The notes beneath the pieces are model-generated. The model did not search any database, was not told the DNA's origin, and saw only the letters and a program-made list of their open reading frames with translations. A stretch of 64,000 bases of DNA from CAIWHR01 sp963708855 (GTDB taxonomy: Bacteria > Pseudomonadota > Gammaproteobacteria > Burkholderiales > Casimicrobiaceae), in contig CAVPUM010000009.1 in the NCBI GenBank assembly GCA_963708855.1, forward strand, positions 421,918 through 485,917, in the 5' to 3' direction. Position 1 is the first letter of the stretch, and the number at the start of each line of letters is the position of its first letter. Position numbers and translations under genes: made by a program. Below, in pieces: positions 19,798 through 30,866 of the stretch.

Positions 19798-20588
19798 GGG
19801 ACGCTGCCTCGCGGCCGGGCGGCGCCCCGCAGCAGGTCGATGCCGTGGCCCAACGCGTACTGCAGCATCAGCTGATCGACGCCATAGGCCATCAGGCGGA
19901 AGCCCTTCGCGGCGTATTCGCGCGCCCAGTCGTCGTCGGTCGCGATGAACGCGGCCGTCTTGCCGTGCGCCTCGCATGCGGCGACGATGCGATCGATCGC
20001 CGCGAGGTAGGCGGGGTGCCTGAACTGGCCGGGGATGCCCATGAAATTCGTGAGGTCGAAGTGTCCGACCCACAGCGCGTCGACGCCCGGCACGGCGGCG
20101 ATGGCCTCGACATTGGCGAGGCCCTCCCGGGTCTCGATCTGAGGTATCACCATCGTGCGCGCATTCAGCGCCGCGATCTTCGCCTCGATTTCGCCGCCCT
20201 CGTAGTCGTCGTGCGCGAAGCCGAACGCCGCGCCGCGTCGGCCCTGCGGCGGGTAGCGGGTGCAGGAGACGATGTGCGCGGCCTCCTCCGGCGTGCCCAC
20301 CATCGGCACCATCACGCCCATGGCGCCGACGTCGAGCGCCCGGGCGATGAAGTGGTATTCGCCACGCGGCACCCGGACCATCGGCACCAGCGGAAGGCCT
20401 CGGCACAGCGCGAACTGCGTCTTCAGCGTTTCGAAGCCAAGCCCGGTGTGCTCCATGTCGTAGAGCACGAAATCGGCGCCGGCGTTCCGGCAAAGCTGCG
20501 GAACCCCCGGCGAGAAGAACTCGAAGACCATTGCGCCGAACGCGCAACCGCCCGCCGCGAGGGTGGCCTTGACCGGATTGTCACGCAT
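19794..20588 (-). CDS. HpcH/HpaI-type class II aldolase
   Basis: A 264-residue metal-dependent aldolase of the HpcH/HpaI family, which cleaves 4-hydroxy-2-oxo acids to pyruvate (or 2-oxo acid) and an aldehyde. Signals are AGADFVLYDMEHTGLG (relatives read D-x-EH), VRVPRGEYHFIARALDVGAM, PQIETREGLANVEAIAAVPG with the metal-binding Glu, and DALWVGHFDLTNFMGIPGQF. It is in the middle of a three-gene minus-strand operon with overlapping ends. The exact substrate is unknown. Confidence 0.88.
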   Translation of the reverse strand: MRDNPVKATLAAGGCAFGAMVFEFFSPGVPQLCRNAGADFVLYDMEHTGLGFETLKTQFALCRGLPLVPMVRVPRGEYHFIARALDVGAMGVMVPMVGTPEEAAHIVSCTRYPPQGRRGAAFGFAHDDYEGGEIEAKIAALNARTMVIPQIETREGLANVEAIAAVPGVDALWVGHFDLTNFMGIPGQFRHPAYLAAIDRIVAACEAHGKTAAFIATDDDWAREYAAKGFRLMAYGVDQLMLQYALGHGIDLLRGAARPRGSVP

Positions 20589-21294
20589 GGCCGAGCTGCG
20601 CGAGATAGGCGCGAATGCGCTTCGCGTTGGCGCCGAGGTCGCTCTTGCCCACGCGCGAGACGGAACGCACGTCGATCCTGCTTCCCGTCGGCACGGGCGC
20701 AACGCGTACCACGACGTCGTCCCGGAACCCGAACCACGGGGTTGTGGCCGTCGCCTCGATGCGTCCTGCGACCGCGTCGGCCGTCGCGACCTCCCACCCC
20801 ATCGCCTTTGCCGTGTCCAATGCGCGCGCAAAGGCCGCGGCCGGCGGCACCGGGAGCACCAGCGGAACGATGTCGGGATAGGCGCGCCGCTGCGCCTTCG
20901 CCGTCTCGCCTCCTGGATGGATGGCGGGCACAGGGGCGGTGGCGCGCAATGGCAGGATGGCGACGAACGCGGGCGGATGCTCGGTGTCGGTCGTGACGTC
21001 GTTGATCGCTGCCGCGGCGCGCGCGGTCTGCAGCCAGTGCGACGGGACGAAGGCCACGCCGGCACCGATCGCGATCGCCGCCGCCAGGACGGCGATCCCG
21101 CCGGCGCGAAAACGCGGGATCAGCAGGAAGACCAGCGCCAGCGCGGCGATCGCAAGGCCCGCATAGAGGCTCCAGCGCACGAGCTGGAACCCGAAGCGGT
21201 AGTCCCAGGCGCCGAACCGCGCACCGTAGCCTGACGCGACGAGCAGCGTGGCAGCCAGCAGGGCGAGGCCGAGAGGAATGAAAGTCGTTTTCAT
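20581..21294 (-). CDS. DUF1499 family membrane protein
   Basis: A 237-residue protein with three hydrophobic segments in the first ~105 residues (FIPLGLALLAATLLVASGYG, LYAGLAIAALALVFLLI, GIAVLAAAIAIGAGVAFV), then a soluble domain with YPDIVPLVLPVPPAAAFARA and DDVVVRVAPVPTGSRIDVRS, typical of DUF1499. The function is unknown. The start is ATG 21294. Its stop overlaps the aldolase start, so it is the first gene of this operon and diverges from rarA. Confidence 0.8.
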   Translation of the reverse strand: MKTTFIPLGLALLAATLLVASGYGARFGAWDYRFGFQLVRWSLYAGLAIAALALVFLLIPRFRAGGIAVLAAAIAIGAGVAFVPSHWLQTARAAAAINDVTTDTEHPPAFVAILPLRATAPVPAIHPGGETAKAQRRAYPDIVPLVLPVPPAAAFARALDTAKAMGWEVATADAVAGRIEATATTPWFGFRDDVVVRVAPVPTGSRIDVRSVSRVGKSDLGANAKRIRAYLAQLGHA

Positions 21295-21439
21295 GCGCGC
21301 GGCGGAAATGGCCGATAATGCGGACTCTACGCTGCTGCAAAGGACGGGGTCAACGCGAGACGGCGCGGCGGCGTGCCCGTGGCTGCGCCGACCTCCGGAT
21401 CGAGGGCAGCGGCCGCGCTTCACGCCAATCCGTGCATTC

Positions 21440-22761
21440 GTGACCGATCTCTTCGCCACCGCCAATCCCGCGGCGCCGCTTGCGGACCGGCTGCGCCCGA
21501 CGACCATCGACGAGGTGATCGGGCAGCGCCATCTGCTCGCGCCGGGCAAGCCGCTGGCGGTCGCGTTCGCGTCCGGCAAGCCGCACTCGATGCTCCTGTG
21601 GGGCCCGCCCGGCGTGGGCAAGACCACGCTGGCGCGCTTGATGGCGCGCGCCTTCAATGCCGAGTTCATCGCGCTGTCGGCGGTGCTGGCGGGCGTCAAG
21701 GACATCCGCGACGCCGTCGCGCGCGCGGAAGCGACGCTCGCGCAGTCGGGTCGGCACACCATCCTCTTCGTCGACGAGGTGCACCGGTTCAACAAGGCGC
21801 AGCAGGACGCGTTCCTGCCGTACGTCGAAGCCGGGGCTCGTCACGTTCATCGGCGCGACGACCGAGAATCCCTCGTTCGAGGTCAACAGCGCGCTGTTGT
21901 CCCGCGCGGCCGTCTACGTGCTGGAACCGCTGTCGGCGGAGGAGCTCGCGCACCTGCTCGATGCGCGCGCTCGCGGTCGGGGCGCCGGGACTCGACGCTG
22001 GATCCGCAGGCGCGCGAGACGCTGATCGCCTATGCCGACGGCGACGGCCGACGGCTCGTCAATCTGGTCGAGTACCTGGCGACGGCCGCTGGCGGCGGGG
22101 CGCACAGGCGCCCGTCGATGTCGCATTCATCGAAGCGACGATCGCGCGCAGTCTGCGCCGCTTCGACAAGGGCGGCGAGGCGTTCTACGACCAGATCTCC
22201 GCGCTGCACAAGTCGGTGCGCGGGTCGAATCCGGATGCGGCGCTCTACTGGATGTGCCGGATGCTCGACGGCGGCGCCGATCCGCTCTACGTCGGCCGGC
22301 GACTGATCCGGATGGCGACCGAGGACATCGGGCTCGCCGACCCCCGCGCGCTGTCGCTGACCACCGCCGCCGTCGAGACCTACGAGCGGCTCGGCACGCC
22401 GGAGGGCGAGCTGGCGCTGGCCGAGGCCGTGATCTATCTCGCCTGCGCCGCCAAGTCGAACGCGGTGTACACCGCCTACAACGCGGCGCGCGCGTTCATC
22501 GCCGAGGACGGCTCGCGGCCGGTGCCGCTGCGGCTGCGCAACGCGCCGACGAAGATGATGAAGGGCCTGGGCTACGGCAAGGGCTACCGCTACGCCCACG
22601 ACGAGGATGGCGCCTTCGCCGCGGGCGAGCGCTATTTCCCGGACAACATGCCGGAAGTGTCGTGGTACGAGCCGACCGATCGCGGCCTCGAGGCGAAGAT
22701 CCGCGAGAAGCTGGAATGGCTGCGCGCACAGGACCGGAAGGCGCGCGGCGACGAGCAGTGA
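21440..22761 (+). CDS. rarA: Replication-associated recombination protein RarA (MgsA), three frameshifts
   Basis: An AAA+ ATPase related to clamp loaders that works at stalled forks. It shows LADRLRPTTIDEVIGQRHLL, Walker A GPPGVGKTTLA, Walker B ILFVDEVHRFNKAQQDAFLP, sensor FIGATTENPSFEVNSALLSR, and the C-terminal MATEDIGLADPRALSL and NAPTKMMKGLGYGKGYRYAH. The frame changes near 21835, 21985 and 22112. The start is GTG 21440. Joined length is about 440 residues, normal for RarA. It normally lies between lolA and serS, as here apart from the inserted cassette. Confidence 0.9.
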
Positions 22762-22805
22762 CGCGTCGCCACGCGAGTCAGGGAACTGCGCCGCCGCTCA
22801 TTTGC

Positions 22806-22811
22806 TAGAAT
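22806..22811 (+). promoter_or_regulatory. Putative -10 element of a leaderless serS transcript
   Basis: TAGAAT preceded by TG and one base (extended -10) ends 6 nt before the serS ATG. A transcript from this element would start at or within a base or two of the A of the ATG. No Shine-Dalgarno sequence is present between the element and the start. The -35 region is weak. Confidence 0.4.
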
Positions 22812-22817
22812 CGCGGC

Positions 22818-24183
22818 ATGCTCGACATCAATCTTTTTCGCGACGATCTGCCGGCTGTCGCAGCCGGACTCGCCAAGCGGGGCCTGACGCTCGACGCCGC
22901 GCGCTTCGAGGCGCTCGAGCGCGAGCGCAAGGACATCCAGACTCGCACGCAGGACATGCAGGCGAGGCGCAACGCCTTGTCGAAGCAGATCGGCGCCGCC
23001 AAGGGCAAGGGCGAGGACGCGTCGGCGCTGCTCGCCGAGGTGGCCGGGTATCGGCGCGGAGACGAAGCGCCTCGAAGGCGAGCTCGATCGCGTGCAGGCC
23101 GGGTTGCGCGACTTCCTGCTCGATCTGCCGAACCTCACGCATTCGAGCGTGCCGGTCGGGAAGTCGTCCGACGACAATGTCGAGGTGCGCCGATGGGGCA
23201 CGCCGCGGGCGTTCGACTTCCCGTCGCGCGATCACACCGACATCGGCGAAGGTCTGGGCCTGCTCGATTTCCCCACGGCGGCCAAGCTTTCCGGCGCGCG
23301 ATTCATGTTCCTGCGCGGCGGGCTCGCGCGGCTGCACCGCGCGCTCGCGCAGTTCATGCTCGACACGCAGACTGCCGAGCACGGCTACACCGAGTGCTAC
23401 ACGCCCTACATCGTCAATGCCGAGACGCTGATCGGCACGACGCAGCTGCCGAAATTCGAAGCCGACATGTTCGCGGTGAAGAGAGGCGGGGTCGACGCCG
23501 ACGATCCCGCGGCGGCGAACGGCTCTACCTCATCTCGACGGCCGAGATCACGCTCACCAATTCCGTGCGCGGCGAGATCCTGCCGGCCGAGGCACTCCCG
23601 ACTCAGGCTCACCGCGCATTCGCCGTGCTTCCGCTCCGAGGCCGGAAGCTACGGCAAGGACACGCGCGGCATGATTCGCCAGCATCAGTTCGACAAGGTC
23701 GAGATGGTGCAGATCGTCCATCCCGACCGCTCGTACGCTGCGCTCGAAGAGATGACCGGCCACGCCGAAGCCGTGTTGCAGCGGCTGGAGTTGCCTTACC
23801 GCGTGGTCACGCTGTGCACCGGCGACATCGGTTTCGCCGCCGCCAAGACCTACGACCTCGAAGTGTGGCTGCCCGCGCAGAACACCTATCGCGAGATCTC
23901 GTCGTGCTCGAATTGCGAGGACTTCCAGGCGCGGCGGATGCAGGCGCGATTCCGCAACGCGCAGGGCAAGCCGGAGCTGGTGCACACGCTGAACGGCTCG
24001 GGGCTCGCGGTCGGTCGCGCGCTCGTCGCGGTGATGGAAAACCATCAGCGGGCCGACGGCGGCATCGACGTGCCCGCGGCCCTGCAACCGTACATGGGCG
24101 GGACGAAGGTCGTTGGCTCCGCGCGCGCTGATCCCGTTTTCCCAGGGCAGGTGCGCAGGTTTCCGGTGTGGCCCAGCGAGTAG
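22818..24183 (+). CDS. serS: Serine-tRNA ligase SerS, three frameshifts
   Basis: A class II aminoacyl-tRNA synthetase. The N-terminal coiled-coil arm (FEALERERKDIQTRTQDMQA) is followed by motif 1 near GARFMFLRGGLARLHRALAQ, TAEITLTNSVRGEIL (TxE serine site), motif 2 FRSEAGSYGKDTRGMIRQHQ, CTGDIGFAAAKTYDLEVWLP, and motif 3 NGSGLAVGRALVAVMEN. The frame changes near 23050, 23515 and 23605. After PYMGG the open frame runs about 23 residues further than usual and overlaps the convergent beta-propeller gene, so the true C-terminus may differ. Confidence 0.9.
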
Positions 24184-25409
24184 CGGCCCGGCTGCGGCCA
24201 CACGGTGAGTCCGTGCGGCTCCTTGCCGACTGCGATGGTGCGCACGTCGCCCGATGTCGTGTCGAACACGTAGACGACGTTGTCGTAGCGGCCCGAGAGC
24301 CAGAGGGTTCTTCCGTCCGCGCTCACGTTGCCCATGTCGGGGCTGCCGCCGCCCGGAATCGGCCAGTTCGCGTCGACCTTGCGCGTCGCGAAGTCGATCG
24401 ACCGACACGCTGCCCTTGCCTTTCGGCGGTCCGTGGATCTTGTTCGAGCCGCGATTGGCGACGTAGAGCTTCTTGCCGTCGCGGCTCGGATAGAGGCCGT
24501 GCGTCCCCTTGCCGGTCTCGATGAAGCCGACCTGCTTGAACGTGTCGCCGTCGACGACGTGCACGCCGTCGGCCATCATGTCGGCGACGAAGAAGAGCTT
24601 GCCGTCGGGCGAGGCGCGAATGTCCTGCGGCATGCCCTTCCAGGTCGTGCAAATCACCTCGTCCTTGCCGTCCGGCCCCTTTACGATGGTGGTCGGCCGG
24701 CCGGGCTGAATCACCTGCGTGTATCCCAGCACCTTCCGGTTGACGAGGTCGATCTTGGCCACGGTGCCCGTGAATTCGCAGGTGAAGATCGCGTACCGGC
24801 CGTCGATCGAGAAATCGGCATGGTTGATGCCTTTGCATTGCGGCACTTCGAGTGAAGATTGCATCACCATCGTGTGCGGGTCGCGGAAATCGAGCCGCTT
24901 GTAGGCTTCGGCAACGACGATCGCCGATTTTCCGTCCGGCGTGAAATACATGTTGTACGGATCGTCGACTTTGATTGGTGCGCCAAGCTTGCCGGTCAGG
25001 GGATCTATCGGTGTGAGGCTGCCGTCCTTGCGCCCTTCCGCGTTGTTGGCCACCCACAACGTCCGAAGGTCCCACGACGGGACAACGTGCTGCGGGTTGA
25101 TGCCGACCTTCAAACGGTCGACGACTTTGTACGTCGCCGGATCGATCACGTAGACGTCGTTCGACTGAACGTGCGGGACGTAAACGCGCGGCAAGTCACG
25201 GGCGACGACCGCGCTCAGTTTTCCGGCGTCGTCTCGCTGTAGAGATTGGCCGGGTCGACGACGGCCGGCATGCCGGGAACCGTCGCTATCGGAGGCGTCG
25301 TGCCCGTTGCGGGCGGTGCCGCTGGCGCCTGTGCCCAGACGAGAGCGCCGACGCCCAGGCCGAGACAGAAGACGACATTGAGCGGGCGGTACAACGTCCG
25401 AATCGGCAT
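24045..25409 (-). CDS. Exported YVTN/YncE-type beta-propeller protein, two frameshifts
   Basis: A signal peptide (PLNVVFCLGLGVGALVWAQA) is followed by a seven-bladed propeller of YVTN-like repeats: YVPHVQSNDVYVIDPATYKV, LWVANNAEG, IRASPDGKLFFVADMM, LYVANRGSNKI, VSADGRTLWLSGRYDNVVYV. The end HGLTVWPQPGRYSLGHTGN is typical of this group; the open frame then runs on about 30 unconserved residues into the 3' end of serS. The frame changes near 25217, where a TGA follows the signal-peptide part (in the corrected frame the text joins as TTPE-NLSAVVARDLPRVYV), and near 24402. It lies downstream of the creatininase-like gene. No ligand can be named. Confidence 0.8.
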
Positions 25410-25467
25410 GGAGGACCCTCGAGATTGGCGGTGACGAAAGAAAAGGGGGGCAGGCGCAGCACCCGGC

Positions 25468-26297
25468 TCACCGCCGGGCGGAATCGTGGTGGCGAGCCGT
25501 GGCGCTGTTGATCGCATCGACCGTCGCCGCCACGATCGCATCCACGCCCAACTGCCCGAGCTCGGCAGACGAGCGGCGCGGATCGCCGTAGACGCCGTCG
25601 GCGGCCCCAGGCTTTGCACCGGGCTGCAGGCGCTCCGTCCGGACGAGTCGGGGATCGACCGCCAGTGCGAGCGAAGTGTCGGCCAGACCGGCGTGGGTGC
25701 CGATCTCCTCGTCGCGGTAACCGCGGCTGCGCAGCGCCTGCGCGTACGTGGTCTCCGCGACCCGGTAATACTCCTCGATCGCGTGCACGCGGACGGTCGA
25801 GGCGCTCCACTCCTTGTTCAGTCGATTCGCTACAGCCCGCAGGCTCTTTTGATAGCCGCCGTGATCGCCGAGCAGCACGATGTCGCGAAAGCCGTGCAGG
25901 CTGGAAGCTGCGCTGCCGCCGACGCGACGACCTGCTCGAACGCGGCCTCGGGCACGGTGATGGTTCCGGGAAAGCGCATGTGCGCCGTCGGCGGCTCTAT
26001 GCTTCCCTCGGGCACGTAGGCGAGGACGGGCGCCACCAGCGCATTGCCGAGCGCCTGCGCGATCTTTCCGGCGAGTGCCTTGACCCGGGCGTTGTGCTTG
26101 CCCAGCACCATGTGCGATCCGTTCTGCTCGGTGCCGCCGATCGGGATGATGACGGTCGTGCTCCCGGCGCGAACCTGGTCCCGCAGCTCGGGCCACGTAA
26201 GCTCGTCGATGAACACGGTCGCGGGCGCGACGGCGAGCACACCGGTTGCCGCCGCCAGCAGGAGTAGGGCGCCGAGCCACGGCGCTGCACGAATCAT
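25468..26297 (-). CDS. Secreted creatininase-family protein, frameshifted
   Basis: An about 276-residue creatininase-fold protein with an N-terminal signal peptide (LGALLLLAAATGVLAVAPA), unlike the cytoplasmic amidohydrolases. The fold markers are IPIGGTEQNGSHMVLGKHN, MRFPGTITVPEAAFEQVV and IVLLGDHGGYQKSL. In classical creatininase the first motif supplies Glu, His and Asp metal ligands; here the Glu is kept, but the His reads Asn and the Asp position reads His. So the metal site, or the reaction, may be altered. The frame changes near 25905. It precedes the beta-propeller gene by about 60 nt, likely as an operon. Confidence 0.8.
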
Positions 26298-26347
26298 AAC
26301 CGTGCATTATGGGGCCGCGGCCGTGAAACCGGGAACGCGCACCCGGG

Positions 26348-27118
<771 letters not shown>

Positions 27119-27138
27119 GACGACTCCATTTGCGGTTG

Positions 27139-28637
27139 TTATTGCTTCCGGACTGTGGAATCCGGCGCATCCGGCCCGGCGGTGGTCGGCGAACATCCCG
27201 AGACGCGGCCGATGCGGCGGCGCGTGCGCGAGCAGTACGTCGTAGTACCCGCGCACGCGGTCGACGAAGGCCACCGGCATCCCGCCCCGGGCGTAGCCCA
27301 GTTTCGCCTGCTGGTAGTACTCGGGAAGCGCGAGCAACGGCAGCACCTTCTTGACGTCGCTCCAGAGGTCCGGATCGAGCTTCTGCTTCTGCGCGAGGAT
27401 GCGGGCATCCTCGAGGTGACCGAGGCCGATGTTGAACGCGGCAAGTGCCAGCCACGTGCGGTCGGGCTCGTGAATGCGCGGGGGGAGCTTGGCCTTGAGA
27501 TCGCGCAGATAGCGCGCCGCCGCGACGACGTTCTGCGCGGGGTCGAGCAGGTCGCTGATCCCGAGGTGCCTGGCCGTGTCCTCGGTGATCTGCATGATCC
27601 CGCGCACGCCGGTGGGGCTGGTCGCCGCCGGGTCCCACTGCGACTCCTGATAGGCTATCGCCGCGAGCAGCCGCCATTCGATCCCGCTTTTCTCCTGGGC
27701 GTCATGGAACAGGTGCAGGTACTGCGGCAGCACGGTGCGCATCCGTTCCTGCAGCACGCTGGCGTCGAGGCGCTGGATCTGGCGCGGGTCCGGCAGATAG
27801 CGGTCGTTGAGGCGGGCGAGCGTACCGTCGCGTCGCAGCCGTGCGAGGAAGCGGTCGAGCTCCTGCCGCAGATCGCCGAAACGCGACGGTACGACCCAGG
27901 CGACCTCGCGTTCTCTGCCGGCGGGAAACGCGACCTCGTAGTCGAGGTAGACGTTTCGCGCGAGCGAGGCGGCGAGCGAGCCGACGATCGCGTAACCGAC
28001 GGTTCCGTCCGAAACCTGGGAGATGAGCGCGGCGATGGACGGCAATGCAAGCGCTTCCCAGCGGATGCCCGGATGCGTGTCGCGCGTGGCGGCGATGTCC
28101 GACTCGAAGCCCGCATCCGCGACGAAGGCGACGGTCTCGCCGTCGAGATCGTCCCAGTTCGCCGGCTTGTAGCCGTCGCGGTTGTAGATCAGCACCGGTT
28201 GGGCGGACACGACTCCGGTCGTCCACAGCACTTCCGCCGTCGTCTCACCGGGGGTCGTATCGGCTGTCTTCGCGGGCGCCGTCGTCGCTGCCCTCTCGGT
28301 CGAGGCTGGCGGCCGATACAATCCGCCGGCGCCGATGTGCGCTTCGCCGTTGGCGATGGCGGCCATCACCTGCGCCGCGGAATCGGCAAGCGCGAATCGG
28401 AGCGGCAATTTCTTCTCGGCAGCGAAACGGCGGGCGAGGTCGACGTCGAAGTCCGGTCAGGTTGCCGTCGGGCCCGGGAAAGTGGAAGGCGGGTACCGGG
28501 CGGACGAGGACGATCAGCTCCTGCGCCTCTTCCGGCGTCGGCAGGGGCCGGGGACCTTGAACGTTCGGGAACAATGCAATGGCAATCGCGATGGCGAGGC
28601 CCGCCAGGAGCAGTAGGGCGCGGTGTAACGGACGCAC
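27139..28637 (-). CDS. mltF: Membrane-bound lytic murein transglycosylase MltF, frameshifted
   Basis: A two-domain cell-wall enzyme: an N-terminal substrate-binding-protein-like domain (MPLRFALADSAAQVMAAIAN, DDLDGETVAFVADAGFES) and a C-terminal Slt domain with IEWRLLAAIAYQESQWDPAA (catalytic Glu in the YQESQW part), TSPTGVRGIMQITEDTAR and TWLALAAFNIGLGHLEDAR. An N-terminal anchor or signal (RALLLLAGLAIAIAIALFP) is in another frame, with the shift near 28455. The start is probably GTG 28637. In the main frame no stop occurs before the TerC ATG; a TAA at 27139-27141 in an adjacent frame is the likely stop, which implies a second indel near 27150. Confidence 0.85.
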
Positions 28638-28765
28638 TGTCGGTCGGATGGCGATGGCGGCACGGGCGCGGCGGACGGCGATGCGCTGGATTATAGCGGC
28701 CCGTGGCGCCGGGCAACTTGCAGCCGGCAACTTGCAGCCGCCTTGCCGCAACGCCGCCGATAGCC

Positions 28766-28771
28766 GATAAT
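28766..28771 (+). promoter_or_regulatory. Putative -10 element for the SRP RNA
   Basis: GATAAT about 35 nt before the predicted 5' end of the SRP RNA. The spacing is longer than ideal if the mature 5' end is at 28803, so the primary transcript may be processed. No strong -35 is visible. Confidence 0.3.
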
Positions 28772-28802
28772 CCCCAGTCTGCGCAGCATGCGCAACCGAT
28801 CA

Positions 28803-28902
28803 ACGGCGGGTCGCCCCGCATTGCAGCGTCGTGAACCTGGTCAGGTCCGGAAGGAAGCAGCCACAGCGATCAACTGCAAGTGCCGGGGGAACGGCTCGCC
28901 AC
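28803..28902 (+). ncRNA. ffs: Signal recognition particle RNA, small bacterial type (4.5S)
   Basis: The universally conserved core GGTCAGGTCCGGAAGGAAGC is at 28839-28858, followed by the other side of the tetraloop stem (CAGCC) and GTGCCGGG. The flanks GGCGGGTCGCCCC at the 5' end and GGGGGAACGGCTCGCC at the 3' end pair into the long helix. The length of about 100 nt fits the 4.5S class. It sits directly upstream of dnaX, a common arrangement in proteobacteria. The ends are set by helix pairing and may be off by a few bases. Confidence 0.93.
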
Positions 28903-28903
28903 C

Positions 28904-29032
28904 CAATTTGCTCGCCATTTCGGCGTGATGCTTCGTTACTCCTCGGTTGCGGCCGCTTGTGTACGTATTATGTACACGGCGCGTCCGCAACCTTCGTCGC
29001 GCCTCGCCTGACGCCGAAATGGCGGCAAATTG
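28904..29032. repeat. 129-bp imperfect palindrome between SRP RNA and dnaX
   Basis: The outer arms 28904-28926 and 29011-29032 are near-perfect inverted repeats of 22-23 bp (one indel), reading CAATTTGCTCGCCATTTCGG on the left. Inside are a second pairing block (GGTTGCGG/CCGCAACC) and a tip of GTGTAC-7 nt-GTACAC at 28959-28977. The whole interval folds as one hairpin of about 61 bp per arm with a 7-nt loop. It could be a small non-autonomous inverted-repeat element or a structured terminator/leader. No reading frame is contained. Confidence 0.6.
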
Positions 29033-29074
29033 CTGCGCTCCGTCCGGCCAACCGATGCGCGAATTGTCCGACCC

Positions 29075-30804
29075 ATGAGCTACCAGGCACTCGCCCGCAA
29101 GTGGCGACCGAAGACGTTCTCGGAGCTCGTCGGCCAGGAGCACGTGGTCACCGCGCTGACCAACGCGCTGACGCGCAACCGCCTGCATCATGCCTACCTC
29201 CTCACGGGGACGCGCGGCGTCGGCAAGACGACGATCGCGCGGATCCTGGCGAAGAGCCTCAATTGCATCACCAACGGCGTCACCGCGACGCCCTGCGGCA
29301 GCTGCCCCGCCTGCATGGACATCGACGCCGGCCGCTTCGTCGACCTGCTCGAGCTCGACGCCGCGTCGAACACCGGCATCGACAACATGCGCGAGGTGCT
29401 CGACAACGCGCGCTACATGCCGACCGTCGGGCGCTTCAAGGTCTACCTGATCGACGAAGTGCACATGCTGTCGAAGGCCGCGTTCAATTCGATGCTGAAG
29501 ACGCTCGAGGAGCCGCCCGAGCACGTCAAGTTCGTGCTGGCGACGACCGACCCGCAGAAGATTCCCGTCACGGTGCTGTCGCGCTGCCTGCAGTTCAATC
29601 TGAAGCAGCTGGCGCCGGCGCTGATCGCCGACCTGATGGCGGTCATCCTCAAGGCGGAGGGCATCGCCGGCGACCCGCCTGCGCTCGCCCTGATCGCGCG
29701 TGCCGCGCACGGTTCCATGCGCGATGCGCTGTCGCTGCTCGACCAGGCCATCGCCTACGGCGGCGGCGACGTGCGGGAGGCGCGTCGTGCGCACGATGCT
29801 GGGCGCGGTCGATACCGAATACGTGTACCGGATCGTCGACGCGCTCGTCGCCGACGACGGGCCGGCGCTGCTCGCCGAAGTCGATGCCATGGCGAGCCGC
29901 AGCATCGCGTTCGCTTCGGCGCTGGAGGATCTCGCGTCGCTGTTCCATCGCATCGCCGTGGCGCAGACGGTGCCGCAGGCGGCGGCGGCGATGGACGACG
30001 CCGGGCGCGTGGGCGCTCTTGCCGCGCGACTCACGCCCGAGATGGTCCAGCTCGCCTACCAGATATGCGTGCAGGGCCGCGCGGATCTCCCGCTGGCGCC
30101 GGACGAGGCGACGGGATTTTCGATGACCCTCCTGCGGCTGCTCGCGTTCGAGCCCGGCGGCGTGCCCAAGGCGGGCGACGTGAAGGAAGCCCCGCTGCGA
30201 AACCCGGGCCGGCGCGACGTCGTGGCGGGCGCTCCGGCGGCAAGCGTCGATGCCGGTCCCGCGGCCACTGCCGGCGGGCCGGCGGGCAACGCGCCCGCAG
30301 CCACGACGCCGGTGAGAGCGCCGGTGATCGGCGCGGCGAGCGCGCCCACGACCACACCGGTGAGCGCACCCGCGATGGAGCCGGTGGGGGCGGAGACTCC
30401 CGCGCGTGTCGCGATGCCGACGGATCCCGCGGCCTGGCCGGCATTCGTTGACCGTCCTGCGCCTGGCCCCCATGGCGGCGCAGCTCGCCGCGCAGACGGA
30501 GTTGAAGTCGATCGAGGGTAACGTGCTCACGCTGGCGCTGCCGGCGGCGCACAAGCACCTCGCGGACAAGGCCTACGCCGACAAGCTCAAGGCGGCGCTC
30601 GACCAGGCCACCGGCCGCAAATGGATGCTTGCCTTCGAGGTGGGTTCCGCGGCCGATGCTTCGCTGGCCGCGCAGCGGAGCCGGGAGCAGGCCGAGCAGA
30701 AGGCCCGGACCGAGGCAGCGTTTCGGAGCGAGCCCTTCGTGCAGGACGCGCTGGCCCGGTTTGATGCGAAAATACGGCCCGATTCGATCAAGCCCGTGTC
30801 GTAG
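29075..30804 (+). CDS. dnaX: DNA polymerase III subunit gamma/tau DnaX, two frameshifts
   Basis: The clamp-loader ATPase (gamma) with tau extension that organises the replisome. It shows YQALARKWRPKTFSELVGQE, Walker A GTRGVGKTTIA, the four-cysteine zinc module ending PCGSCPAC, Walker B VYLIDEVHMLS, LEEPPEHVKFVLATTDPQKI and SRC sensor 2. Then domain III, an Ala/Pro-rich linker (about residues 370-455) and a short tau-like end. The frame changes near 29785 and 30445; dropping one base at each repairs it. Joined length is about 575 residues. No clear slippery A-run for programmed frameshifting was seen. Confidence 0.92.
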
Positions 30805-30866
30805 TTCCCGTTGCGCCGGCCGCAAGCGCCCGCACCCGCCCGCAAATTCACCAGGAAGACTGTCCG

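Noticed and set aside
29075..30804. Programmed ribosomal frameshift in dnaX making gamma and tau.
   Set aside because: The two shifts are +1 at places without an A-run or slippery heptamer, and the same kind of shift occurs in many unrelated genes.
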